DNA from: Nanobdellota archaeon
Lineage (GTDB): Archaea > Nanobdellota > Nanobdellia > Parvarchaeales > Parvarchaeaceae
Reading direction: 5' to 3'
Length of the DNA: 31,918 bases
Assembly (NCBI GenBank): GCA_021818665.1
Contig: JAKATQ010000002.1
Location: 1 to 31,918 of the forward strand
In this document: positions 22,953 to 30,090 of the stretch, one piece after another
Layout of the letters: every line of letters begins with the position of its first letter
Position numbering within the stretch: the first letter of the stretch is position 1
The notes under the pieces: model-generated
What the model saw: only the letters and a program-made list of their open reading frames with translations
Told to the model about the DNA's origin: nothing
The model's database searches: none
Translations under genes and position numbers: made by a program

Positions 22953-23682
22953 ATTTAAGGAAGTAGACCTTTTCAAGAAGATAATGGACACGGTCGGCAG
23001 TCTGATGGCCGATGTATCTCTGGATTTTACCGATTCTGGATTCACTATAAAGGCGATGGATCCCGGAAATGTAGCGATGGTGCTTTTTGAGGGGACGAAA
23101 GGCATGTTCACAAGCTTTAATATAGAGAAGACCACCAAACTTTCAGTATCGTTGGACGACCTTAACAGCATACTAAAACTAGTCAAGAAAGACGATAAGT
23201 TGAAACTCACCGATGCCAAGAACAAACTTAACTTGGACATACACGGCAAGAACAAGATGCATTTTACCATCCCGCTGATAGACGAAAACTACACCGCGCA
23301 AAAGGTGCCACAGCTGAAGTTCACGGCAGAAGTGACCATGCTAAGTGCGATGCTCAAGGAAGCCATAAAGGCGGGGTTCCTAGTAGACGATTCCTTGTAC
23401 TTGATGATAGACGGACAGCGACTCGTGTTAAGTGCAAGGAGCGAAGAAAAAGAATTTCTCGAGGATCTTTCTATAAATGACAACAAAGAGATATTCAATA
23501 TAAAATCGGAATCACTTACAAGGTCGAAATATTCCATAGAGTATCTTACTAAATTCATTAATGCGGTTGACCCAGAAAAGCCGGTAAAGATGTCATTTTC
23601 TAACAATTACCCGCTTAGAGTTGACTATGAGCTTAATGTTAACGCTACAATGTCGTTTATACTTGCGAACCGTCTCGAATAG
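22942..23682 (+). CDS. pcn: DNA polymerase sliding clamp (PCNA)
   Basis: The 246-residue protein matches the family length for the trimeric clamp that tethers DNA polymerase and other partners. Landmarks are VDLFKKIMDTVGSLMADVSLDFTDSGFTIKAMDPGNVAMV at the N terminus, SVSLDDLNSILKLVKKDDKLKL before the interdomain loop, KVPQLKFTAEVTM at the start of domain two, and YSIEYLTKFINA with KPVKMSFSNNYPLRVDYEL at the end. The start overlaps the OB-fold gene by 11 bases. The gene converges with the nuclease gene, 13 bases between stop codons. Confidence 0.96.
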   Translation: MEVEFKEVDLFKKIMDTVGSLMADVSLDFTDSGFTIKAMDPGNVAMVLFEGTKGMFTSFNIEKTTKLSVSLDDLNSILKLVKKDDKLKLTDAKNKLNLDIHGKNKMHFTIPLIDENYTAQKVPQLKFTAEVTMLSAMLKEAIKAGFLVDDSLYLMIDGQRLVLSARSEEKEFLEDLSINDNKEIFNIKSESLTRSKYSIEYLTKFINAVDPEKPVKMSFSNNYPLRVDYELNVNATMSFILANRLE

Positions 23683-23695
23683 AGCATACGGTCGT

Positions 23696-24136
23696 CTAGA
23701 ACGAATATAGTTCGTCCTCGTATGCATGTATATTCACAAGCAGATCGTTTAGCGCGCTGAAATCCACCGCCAGTATTTTCTCGCGGCCAGCCTCGTGCCA
23801 GATCAGCGATGGCGCTTTGTTTCGGCTAACAAGCAATATGAACTTCTTTTTGTAGGCAAGTTCTGGATTTGACCTAAGGAAATTTTCCGCGCGGACATGC
23901 TGCCGGTCGACGAAATCTTCTTCCTTTGACGGGTTTATGTATCGGTGGTCCTTACAGTCTACGAAAAAGCAGCGATAATTGTCGTAAGCGATTATGTCGA
24001 TCTGGAAGCGGCGCTCGGTCTTGAACCTTACATCTGCTAGTACTTTATATCCTGACTCTTCGAACACGGCGCCGACGGCGCGCTCGAATCCTTTCCAGTC
24101 CGTCTTTTTCTGTTCCGGCAGAACGTCAAAATACAT
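23696..24136 (-). CDS. PD-(D/E)xK-type nuclease
   Basis: The 146-residue protein has the core of a restriction-endonuclease-like fold. Helix one, GFERAVGAVFEESGYKVL, carries an acidic residue (E18), QIDIIA carries D47, and CFFVDCKDH carries D60-x-K62 on the next strand. The middle helix (VDRQHVRAENFLR) and strand FILLVSRN continue the fold. The specific role is unknown; Holliday-junction-resolvase-like and Mrr-like families share this outline. The ATG lies 20 bases after the 3' end of tRNA-Gly on the same strand with no separate TATA box seen, so it may be expressed from the tRNA promoter. Confidence 0.72.
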   Translation of the reverse strand: MYFDVLPEQKKTDWKGFERAVGAVFEESGYKVLADVRFKTERRFQIDIIAYDNYRCFFVDCKDHRYINPSKEEDFVDRQHVRAENFLRSNPELAYKKKFILLVSRNKAPSLIWHEAGREKILAVDFSALNDLLVNIHAYEDELYSF

Positions 24137-24156
24137 ATTAGGCTTTTGTGATAAGA

Positions 24157-24240
24157 TGCGCCATGCGGGATTCGGACCCGCGTTTCCTCCGTTCTACAAC
24201 TCTTTGGCAGGGAGGTGTCTTACCACTGGACTAACGGCGC
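24157..24240 (-). tRNA. tRNA-Gly (anticodon GCC) with a 13-base intron
   Basis: Acceptor strands GCGCCGT and ATGGCGC pair with one G-U, and the discriminator is A. The anticodon stem CCTCC/GGAGG encloses 20 bases: the 7-base loop CTGCCA...C plus a 13-base insert at 24192-24204 between positions 37 and 38, the canonical archaeal intron site. Loop bases CTGC pair with GTAG in the insert, leaving bulges C-A/A and A-A/C, a bulge-helix-bulge motif for the splicing endonuclease. The T arm is GCGGG-TCCGAAT-CCCGC. A TATA-like CTTTATAG at 24268-24275 lies about 31 bases upstream. CCA is not encoded. Confidence 0.93.
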
Positions 24241-24294
24241 ATGCTGAAAATTCGTGATGATACTAATCTATAAAGAACACATAGTTTAAAAGTT

Positions 24295-24630
24295 TTATTT
24301 TTTGTTTGCCTTGACCCGTGTAGTCTTAACCATCCAAAAAAGGTACAGCCAGTTTATGATATTTTCAATCTTCCTCTTAAACTTATTTAAGCCGAATAAA
24401 TCGATTGCAAACAGCACGCAAGAGGCGGCTAAGGGTATGTACACGTACGGGGCAAATTCGCCTATTAAAGAGAAGAATGCGCACAGGAATGCGGTGGATA
24501 TAAACCCCTCACGAAGCCCCCGCAAGTAGGAGAGCGCCGCAGCACTGACCATCATCGTTATTATGAGGTAAAAGACGAAAGGGTCGGTATCTTGTATTAT
24601 ATTCAATATGGCCAAAAAAATGTCTACCAT
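24295..24630 (-). CDS. Small membrane protein of unknown function, linked to pth2
   Basis: The 111-residue product has about four hydrophobic stretches, at roughly 3-14, 18-36, 42-60 and 62-80, and ends in a basic tail (MVKTTRVKANKK). No family is recognised. Its ATG follows the pth2 stop codon with one base between, so the two genes are probably one transcript. Confidence 0.7.
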   Translation of the reverse strand: MVDIFLAILNIIQDTDPFVFYLIITMMVSAAALSYLRGLREGFISTAFLCAFFSLIGEFAPYVYIPLAASCVLFAIDLFGLNKFKRKIENIINWLYLFWMVKTTRVKANKK

Positions 24631-24631
24631 G

Positions 24632-25072
24632 TCACAGTAGCTGGAAGTCTCCGGTGAACTGGTCTATTTTCTCGGAATAGAACGGGCCTATCCCAATAGC
24701 AGTCTCTGTCCCTGGTGGCACCTGTGTCTGACCAGCGTCTCTGACTACCGCAAAAGGCATCTCAGATCCACTCAGTGCCCGCTTTAGCTCCATGAATTCA
24801 GCCTCCGTGCGCGTCTTTACGACTATCTTAGTCTGTCCCGTCGAAAGCCAGTTTTCAGCGATCCTGGGCCATTTTCTTGCAGTGACTAGATAAGCCTCCA
24901 AACTAGCGTGAGATGCCTGCGCAGCCACCTTTCCGAGCCCCATCTTTACGTCTTTTCTGACCACTATTACTTGTTTTATCAGAGCTTCGCGCCCAATCTC
25001 AGGCTTGTTATCTCTTGTGACTTTTCTACCGCTTTCGTTTCGCGACTCCCCGTTCTTTTCTTTAGCTACCAT
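24632..25072 (-). CDS. pth2: Peptidyl-tRNA hydrolase, archaeal/eukaryotic type (Pth2)
   Basis: Pth2 frees tRNA from peptidyl-tRNA released by stalled ribosomes. The family core starts at about residue 32: IKQVIVVRKDVKMGLGKVAAQASHASL contains the conserved lysine and the AAQ.SHA helix. The C-terminal active-site stretch VVRDAGQTQVPPGTETAIGIGP carries the conserved Asp. The product has 146 residues against a usual 115-120, the surplus being about 30 charged N-terminal residues (K, E, N, R, S) that look disordered. It is followed by a small membrane protein gene. Confidence 0.95.
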   Translation of the reverse strand: MVAKEKNGESRNESGRKVTRDNKPEIGREALIKQVIVVRKDVKMGLGKVAAQASHASLEAYLVTARKWPRIAENWLSTGQTKIVVKTRTEAEFMELKRALSGSEMPFAVVRDAGQTQVPPGTETAIGIGPFYSEKIDQFTGDFQLL

Positions 25073-25250
25073 ATTTCAGCATTTTATGTGGTTCTTGCGA
25101 TGCACCGGGCGTACTGCACCGGTCTTTGGAAAAGATTTTCTTTCCATCGAGATAATAACCCACAATAAAGTAAGCTTTGGATTTCATAAATACCTACCTA
25201 TTCGCCACATCAATGCCGTTACGCAGTTGCTCGCGCATTCCGTAGAAAGC

Positions 25251-25258
25251 TATAAATA
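25251..25258 (+). promoter_or_regulatory. TATA box of the zinc protein-aEF1B operon
   Basis: TATAAATA is centred about 27 bases before the ATG at 25282, consistent with a leaderless mRNA. The preceding 180 bases back to pth2 hold no other feature I can support. Confidence 0.65.
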
Positions 25259-25281
25259 GAAACCAGATACTACAACTACGA

Positions 25282-25467
25282 ATGGGAGAGAAACGCGCGG
25301 AATCCAAGAGTCATTTTTGCTTGTCCTGCGGTCGCGATATATCTGTGATAAAGGATTCGGTCATTTTTAAGTGCCCGAATTGCGATACGGAAATAGCAAG
25401 ATGTGGGAAGTGTAGGATAAAGGGCGCTGAATACACGTGCAAAGTGTGCGGATTCGTGGGTCCTTGA
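25282..25467 (+). CDS. Two-finger zinc protein (HVO_2753-like zinc ribbon)
   Basis: The 61-residue protein is almost entirely four C-x2-C knuckles: C13/C16, C31/C34, C41/C44 and C53/C56, enough for two zinc ions. This matches the small archaeal zinc-finger family commonly placed directly before the elongation factor 1-beta gene, suspected to act in translation or as an RNA-binding protein. Here the next gene starts 3 bases after its stop codon, preserving that linkage. Confidence 0.85.
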   Translation: MGEKRAESKSHFCLSCGRDISVIKDSVIFKCPNCDTEIARCGKCRIKGAEYTCKVCGFVGP

Positions 25468-25470
25468 AAT

Positions 25471-25740
25471 ATGGCGAAAGTTGTGATAAAAATAAAAGCG
25501 CTTCCTAAAGATGTGTCGCAGGACGCGGAAAAACTAAGGACAGAACTCAAATCTTTCCTATCCGGATACGGCAGCATCTACAAATCTGAAATAGAGCCGT
25601 TGGCATTTGGATTGAAAATAATACTTATAACTCTTGTAACTGATGAAGCCCAGGGAACATCGAAACTAGAAGAGGGCTTTTCCAAGTTCAAGGAAGCGGA
25701 GATGTCGATAGTAGACGTATCAAGGATGCCGGATTTTTGA
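25471..25740 (+). CDS. ef1b: Translation elongation factor aEF1B (EF-1 beta)
   Basis: This guanine-nucleotide exchange factor recharges EF-1A with GTP. The 89 residues cover the whole archaeal protein: AKVVIKIKALPKD at the start, IEPLAFGLKIILITLVTDEAQGTSKLEEGF in the centre, and the C-terminal VDVSRMPDF, related to the D-x-x-R motif that contacts EF-1A. It lies in an operon with the small zinc protein and faces the DHH gene, 9 bases between stop codons. Confidence 0.94.
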   Translation: MAKVVIKIKALPKDVSQDAEKLRTELKSFLSGYGSIYKSEIEPLAFGLKIILITLVTDEAQGTSKLEEGFSKFKEAEMSIVDVSRMPDF

Positions 25741-25749
25741 TTAAATGAA

Positions 25750-26823
25750 CTACAACGGCTTTTCCAATCGCACCATCGTTTCTTCCACGAAGAGTTTCTT
25801 GAATTTCTCCTTGTCGTTAGGTTCTATCTGAGCCCCAGCAGCAGGTTTGTGTCCACCGCCACTCCCTTTCATGTGCTTGAACACGTGCTTTAGAATGTCA
25901 GGAAGGTCTATTCCGACATTGCTTGCTCTTATGCTTATCTTCTCCACGCTATTTTTTACTTTTGTCATTATCACTATCACTCTATCCCCGTATCCATGCA
26001 TGCTGAGCACTGTAGATAGTGTAGACGCATAGCGCCGTTTTTCTGGGTCCATCTCAAAAAAATATATCAGGTTGTCGCGCTTCTCGCTCTTGGTAGCAAA
26101 CTCAACGATCAACGATTTTATATTTTTGTCTATTTTCTCAGTAGTACTCCTAAGTCGTTCGTTGTCCATAAGTTCTTTAAGAGACTTTGAAAGCAAAAGG
26201 ATGCCGAGAGCTTCGTCAGCTCCGTGCCGCTCGTATTCTATGACCATGTTGTTTATCAACTCTCCGGCCCTGCCGAAAATGTTATCCAGTAAGAATTCAT
26301 GGCTGCCAGGCTCGACACCGTATTTCTTGCACACATCGAAAACGAAGTCCTTGTTTTCCTTGCCACCGGCGTCACTTAGAGTGCCGATAAGTGAGACCCA
26401 GTCAAGGTCTTTTACGAGTCCTTCGAGCAATCTGTAAGTAAGGAGCGCGCAGGGAGTGTATACATCGTCCCCCCACATCTTGGGGTTAACATATACGTCG
26501 CATTCTGGTTCGGCGAGTTCGTGATGATCGAGTACGCACAGGTTTTTGCCGCTGAATAGACTAATGTTACGTCCCACCACCGTACCGGCAACGTCGCAGA
26601 TGATTATGTTCTTGCTGAAATCGGACAGATCTAGATGCGGTTTGAAATCCTCATAGTTGGTTGGCCGGTATGCATACACGCGTTTTCCAAGGCGGTTTAT
26701 CGCCTCTGTAAGCAGTGCTGCACTAGTTATCCCATCGCAGTCGAGATGATAAAATATGGAGAAATCATCGTTGTCCTTTAGAAACTTCATTACCGCGGTA
26801 TACTGCGTAGAAAGATTCGTCAT
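25750..26823 (-). CDS. DHH-family phosphoesterase (RecJ-like)
   Basis: The 357-residue protein has the DHH domain followed by DHHA1. Motif I is HLDCDGITSAALL (D28, D30), motif II IICDVAG (D77), motif III the diagnostic DHH at 99-101, and motif IV GTLSDAGG (D151). The DHHA1 substrate loop SGGGHKPAAGAQI is near residues 324-336. Archaeal relatives include GINS-associated 5'-3' exonucleases (GAN) and oligoribonuclease-like enzymes, and I cannot choose between them here. A TATATA at 26847-26852 (minus strand) is 26 bases before the ATG, so it has its own promoter in the 38-base gap after the metallophosphoesterase gene. Confidence 0.9.
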   Translation of the reverse strand: MTNLSTQYTAVMKFLKDNDDFSIFYHLDCDGITSAALLTEAINRLGKRVYAYRPTNYEDFKPHLDLSDFSKNIIICDVAGTVVGRNISLFSGKNLCVLDHHELAEPECDVYVNPKMWGDDVYTPCALLTYRLLEGLVKDLDWVSLIGTLSDAGGKENKDFVFDVCKKYGVEPGSHEFLLDNIFGRAGELINNMVIEYERHGADEALGILLLSKSLKELMDNERLRSTTEKIDKNIKSLIVEFATKSEKRDNLIYFFEMDPEKRRYASTLSTVLSMHGYGDRVIVIMTKVKNSVEKISIRASNVGIDLPDILKHVFKHMKGSGGGHKPAAGAQIEPNDKEKFKKLFVEETMVRLEKPL

Positions 26824-26846
26824 TGAAATTTAAAATAGTAGCACAA

Positions 26847-26852
26847 TATATA
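26847..26852 (-). promoter_or_regulatory. TATA box of the DHH phosphoesterase gene
   Basis: TATATA is centred 26 bases before the ATG at 26823 within a 38-base intergenic gap, consistent with a leaderless transcript. Confidence 0.55.
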
Positions 26853-26861
26853 CTAATCGAA

Positions 26862-29018
26862 TTAGGAATACTTGCTCTTAACAAGCTTTTCAAGCTCAGA
26901 GCCCCCGTGGTCCTTGAGCGTCTTTCTAAGCGCGTGTTCAGGGATGAAAACATTTCTTATGTAAGATGTACCTACCTTTGCGTTCGTCGGGATATAAGTA
27001 AATTCAAAGCCTCGGGTATACTTGGGTTTTGATATGATCTTCTTTTCAAAAGAGGTAACGTCTTGCAGAGCCGCCGAAGTCAGAGTCAGGAAAGTATCCC
27101 ATCTATCGTCAGACTTCTTAGCCGAATATTTTATGTGTGCTTCGTGGCAGTCACCAGCAAACACCATATCGACGTTATCGCTCCCGGTGTTGACGACTTT
27201 ATCTGATAACGCGCTTCCAGCATCTTTCCCACCGCGGTAGCCCGGGCTATGCATCCCAAAGATGGTATAAGGACCAAGATGGATGTCTCTGTTGGCGCGA
27301 GCCTCATCGTCAGCATATATCACATTCTTCACGCCGGCATTTTTGAGTGCAGGGCCTATGAATCCGCTCTCGCCGGCGTTCCCGGCGGCCTTCTCAACGT
27401 GGTTCCCATTCCATAAAAGCGCAGCGTCGAAGTATTTTGCTATCTTGCTCCAAAGAATATCATTGGCTTCTCTGGCTTGTCTTCCGAGGTCTGGCGTAGC
27501 TACGCCGTCGAGGGCTTCTCTGAAAACTTCAGTTATATCCTCTCGTGTTTTGGCCCTTTTCAGTTTATCTATTAGTTCACTTCTCGTCCCTCTCTGGGGC
27601 CATAGTATATCAGTCCAGCTGGCCTTATCTGAGCCACCGTGTAGCATGTCACCTAATGAAAGGAGATATCTTCGTTCCTTTGGTATGCGGCTATTCTCCA
27701 ACTCATAGGGTATAGCCTCCATAAGTTCGTAAGAAGATGTAAGACTCGGTGCGCCGACGTGCGCATCTGATATCTGCACGGTTTCGTATAGCTCCTTGTC
27801 AGCGTTTTTCTCTATCTTAGAGATGTCCGTGCCCTCTTTTAGAGCCCTGAAACTTATATGCTGGAGTTCAACCCGATAGTCATCACCAAGCGAAAAAATT
27901 AGCATCGCACTGTCTTCCATCTGGTCTACTCTCTTTGATTCTGTAGTCTTATTCCAACTTGCATGTCTTTTCACTTGGGCATCAATGTCTTGTAACGGTC
28001 CGGAGCTTAGGAAGTAAACTGGATGGTCCTTTGAATTGAAATCTACGGCTGTGAAGTCTGTAGAAGACTCATGTGATCTGAGGTATATGTCTGGAAGTCT
28101 GCCATGCATGGCATCTTTGGTAGCATTCTTTATCGCCATAACGGTACCGCGCTCGGTAGGGGCGGCCTCGTTGTTTCCGCTGTATATGCCGTTAACGGCA
28201 TGCGTCGCTCTTATCTTTACTCCATTTATATCGATGTCGTTCTCGAGCCTTTTCATCGTCTTGAAGTTCGCTTCGCTGTCCAAGATTTTAACATTGGCAC
28301 TTTTGGTGCCCAAATCCTCTGAAAACACGTCTGCTACCCACTGTCTGTACATCTTAAGCGCGACGTCTTTTATGCCTTCTTTGTCTTTGTTTTTCCACTG
28401 TGACGCCTTTATCTTATAGCTCTTTTGGACGAAGGATATAAGATCGGGATCAACTCCCTTTATCCTGTCAAGTTCGTCTTCCTCCTTGCCTTCGATGACA
28501 TGTCTGCTGAAATAGGCACCTATTTTCTCAAGGGCTGAAATTAGTGATTCTACGTTCTTGTAGTCGTTTTCCGAGAATATGTAATATATAGGGATGTTCT
28601 TTCTCGCTGCTTGAGTGTATATGTTTCTCATCTGTATATTCGCTAGCCTTACCGCTTCTTCCAGAGAGTCGACCGAATCAGTGCCACTCTTGCCACCTTT
28701 CACGAAGTTGTATGCTCTTCCGCCATAGACCTCTTTAAGTCTATCTTCCAAAAGGTCCAGACGCTCTCCGCGTCTTTTGCTATACTTGTTTGGCACCTGT
28801 GGTAGCCCGCCGTTTATCACGAGTGCGTCGACCCTTCCCTCATAGTTTTTTATCGTCTCACCGACGTTGTTCAGCACCTGTGGATCACTTAGTTTTGTAG
28901 CAAGTTCTAATTCCGAGATGAGCACAAGTCTTAATTTTGTATTTTTGTCGGTCAGTTCTTGACCAGCCCCGGGTTTTTCGAGTATAGACTCTAAACTAGA
29001 AGACCTCTTCGTCGGCAT
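26862..29018 (-). CDS. Double metallophosphoesterase: degenerate N-terminal domain fused to an intact C-terminal domain
   Basis: The 718-residue protein contains two calcineurin-like domains. The C-terminal one has a full metal set: ISDAH (D418, H420), SLGDMLH (D457), WNGNHVE (N539, H540), FGMHSPG (H590) and AGDCHEAH (H625, H628). The N-terminal half shows the same order with the ligands replaced: ISELE at 34-38, VINGG at 67-71, FSENDY at 148-153; THAVNG (H273) and LRSHESS (H316) remain. THAVNGIYSGN and MHSPGYRGGKD align well, supporting an internal duplication. The substrate is unknown; a nucleic-acid or nucleotide phosphodiester is possible. I recognise no characterised family with this double arrangement. 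AT-rich boxes near 29055-29084 may be its promoter. Confidence 0.8.
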   Translation of the reverse strand: MPTKRSSSLESILEKPGAGQELTDKNTKLRLVLISELELATKLSDPQVLNNVGETIKNYEGRVDALVINGGLPQVPNKYSKRRGERLDLLEDRLKEVYGGRAYNFVKGGKSGTDSVDSLEEAVRLANIQMRNIYTQAARKNIPIYYIFSENDYKNVESLISALEKIGAYFSRHVIEGKEEDELDRIKGVDPDLISFVQKSYKIKASQWKNKDKEGIKDVALKMYRQWVADVFSEDLGTKSANVKILDSEANFKTMKRLENDIDINGVKIRATHAVNGIYSGNNEAAPTERGTVMAIKNATKDAMHGRLPDIYLRSHESSTDFTAVDFNSKDHPVYFLSSGPLQDIDAQVKRHASWNKTTESKRVDQMEDSAMLIFSLGDDYRVELQHISFRALKEGTDISKIEKNADKELYETVQISDAHVGAPSLTSSYELMEAIPYELENSRIPKERRYLLSLGDMLHGGSDKASWTDILWPQRGTRSELIDKLKRAKTREDITEVFREALDGVATPDLGRQAREANDILWSKIAKYFDAALLWNGNHVEKAAGNAGESGFIGPALKNAGVKNVIYADDEARANRDIHLGPYTIFGMHSPGYRGGKDAGSALSDKVVNTGSDNVDMVFAGDCHEAHIKYSAKKSDDRWDTFLTLTSAALQDVTSFEKKIISKPKYTRGFEFTYIPTNAKVGTSYIRNVFIPEHALRKTLKDHGGSELEKLVKSKYS

Positions 29019-29134
29019 AGATTATGTTTTCCCCCACTAATTTTGCTTTTTACAGTATAATTTAGATTCATTTGGTTATAAATAGGTTTTATGTATTACT
29101 ATTGTATTACTTTTTTTTCGAAACACGGAAAATT

Positions 29135-29914
29135 CTAGTGTCCGCCCCAAACGTCGTGCTTTATGTGGTCTTTGTCACCCGGCAGGCCGCAGGATTTTAA
29201 CAGTTCGGTCATGTCACTGTTGAACTTGTTTGAACCGCATAGATAAACAACCCTTTCTTTGATGTCCGGTACGTATCTGTCTAGTTTCCCCCTATCGATA
29301 TGGCCGATTTCGCCTTTCCACGATGTACTGTCCTGCTCCCTTGTCAGAGTTATCACAATTTTAGCTATGCCCTTTCTTTCGAATTCTGCCAGTTCAGAAG
29401 CCCTTATTATATCCGCCTTAGTTCTTACACTATAAAGCACCACTATATCCTCAGAAACATGGTTCTGTTCGATGTATCTCAGCATCGATATGAAAGGCGC
29501 TATCCCAGTAGCTGCGGCTATAAACAGCGATTTCTTGCTTAAACCTGCCTTGTATTCAAAGTTCTTACCGTTTGGAGAGCTTATGTTATAGATGTCACCA
29601 ATCTTAGATTTATCCAGAATGCTTGTGAGTTTCCCACCGATCATTTCTATATAGAACTCTAGCTCATCTGCTTTCGGAGCCGATCCTATGGAATACGGTC
29701 TCTGCACGTCAATCTTTGAACCGTCACTACTATAACCTATCTGTACGAACTGACCCGGAGCGAAATCCATAAGCTCGCCAGATTCTGACACGAATTTGAA
29801 TGTCTTTACGCTAGGTGTTTCTTGGATTATGTCTACAAGTCGGTACGGACGCTTTATGGCACTCGGCTTCGTACAGTTAGTACCTTGGATTACAGTCTCT
29901 ATGGTCTCGGCCAT
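29135..29914 (-). CDS. Ferredoxin-NAD(P) reductase family flavoprotein
   Basis: The 259 residues form the FAD-binding barrel and NAD(P)-binding domain of the FNR superfamily. QRPYSIGSAP at about 90-99 is the R-x-Y-S flavin motif, with FAPGQFVQIGY before it. AAATGIAPFISMLRYIE is the nucleotide-binding glycine motif, followed by IVVLYSVRTKADI and the C-terminal VVYLCGSNKFNSDM. The cysteine cluster of PyrK-type subunits is absent, so this is not an obvious dihydroorotate dehydrogenase partner. Redox partner and physiological role cannot be read. A TATAAAAA-type element at 29935-29942 lies about 25 bases before the ATG. The gene has no close operon partner. Confidence 0.87.
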   Translation of the reverse strand: MAETIETVIQGTNCTKPSAIKRPYRLVDIIQETPSVKTFKFVSESGELMDFAPGQFVQIGYSSDGSKIDVQRPYSIGSAPKADELEFYIEMIGGKLTSILDKSKIGDIYNISSPNGKNFEYKAGLSKKSLFIAAATGIAPFISMLRYIEQNHVSEDIVVLYSVRTKADIIRASELAEFERKGIAKIVITLTREQDSTSWKGEIGHIDRGKLDRYVPDIKERVVYLCGSNKFNSDMTELLKSCGLPGDKDHIKHDVWGGH

Positions 29915-30090
29915 GCCTTGTACCTTTTCCGGTGTATAAAAATATAACGCTGTACGCCAATAAATATCTGTTTATCAGTGTCATGCCTCGATACCCATGA
30001 AAACCTCCATGGCAAAATCGGAGTTGTAGTAGAAATTGCAGGCACAGAACAGACAAAAACATTTATTTTAATGTATTTTACGGGAGGGCA
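29915..30090. other. Gap between the FNR-like gene and serS
   Basis: These 176 bases hold the FNR-like promoter near 29935-29942 and an AT-rich stretch at about 30058-30078. A plus-strand frame at 29978-30160 is open for 60 codons but runs into the end of serS and is not supported as a gene. Confidence 0.5.

Noticed and set aside
24254..24260. GTGATGA resembling the C box of a C/D guide RNA, upstream of tRNA-Gly
   Set aside because: No properly spaced D/D' CTGA box or second C box follows.
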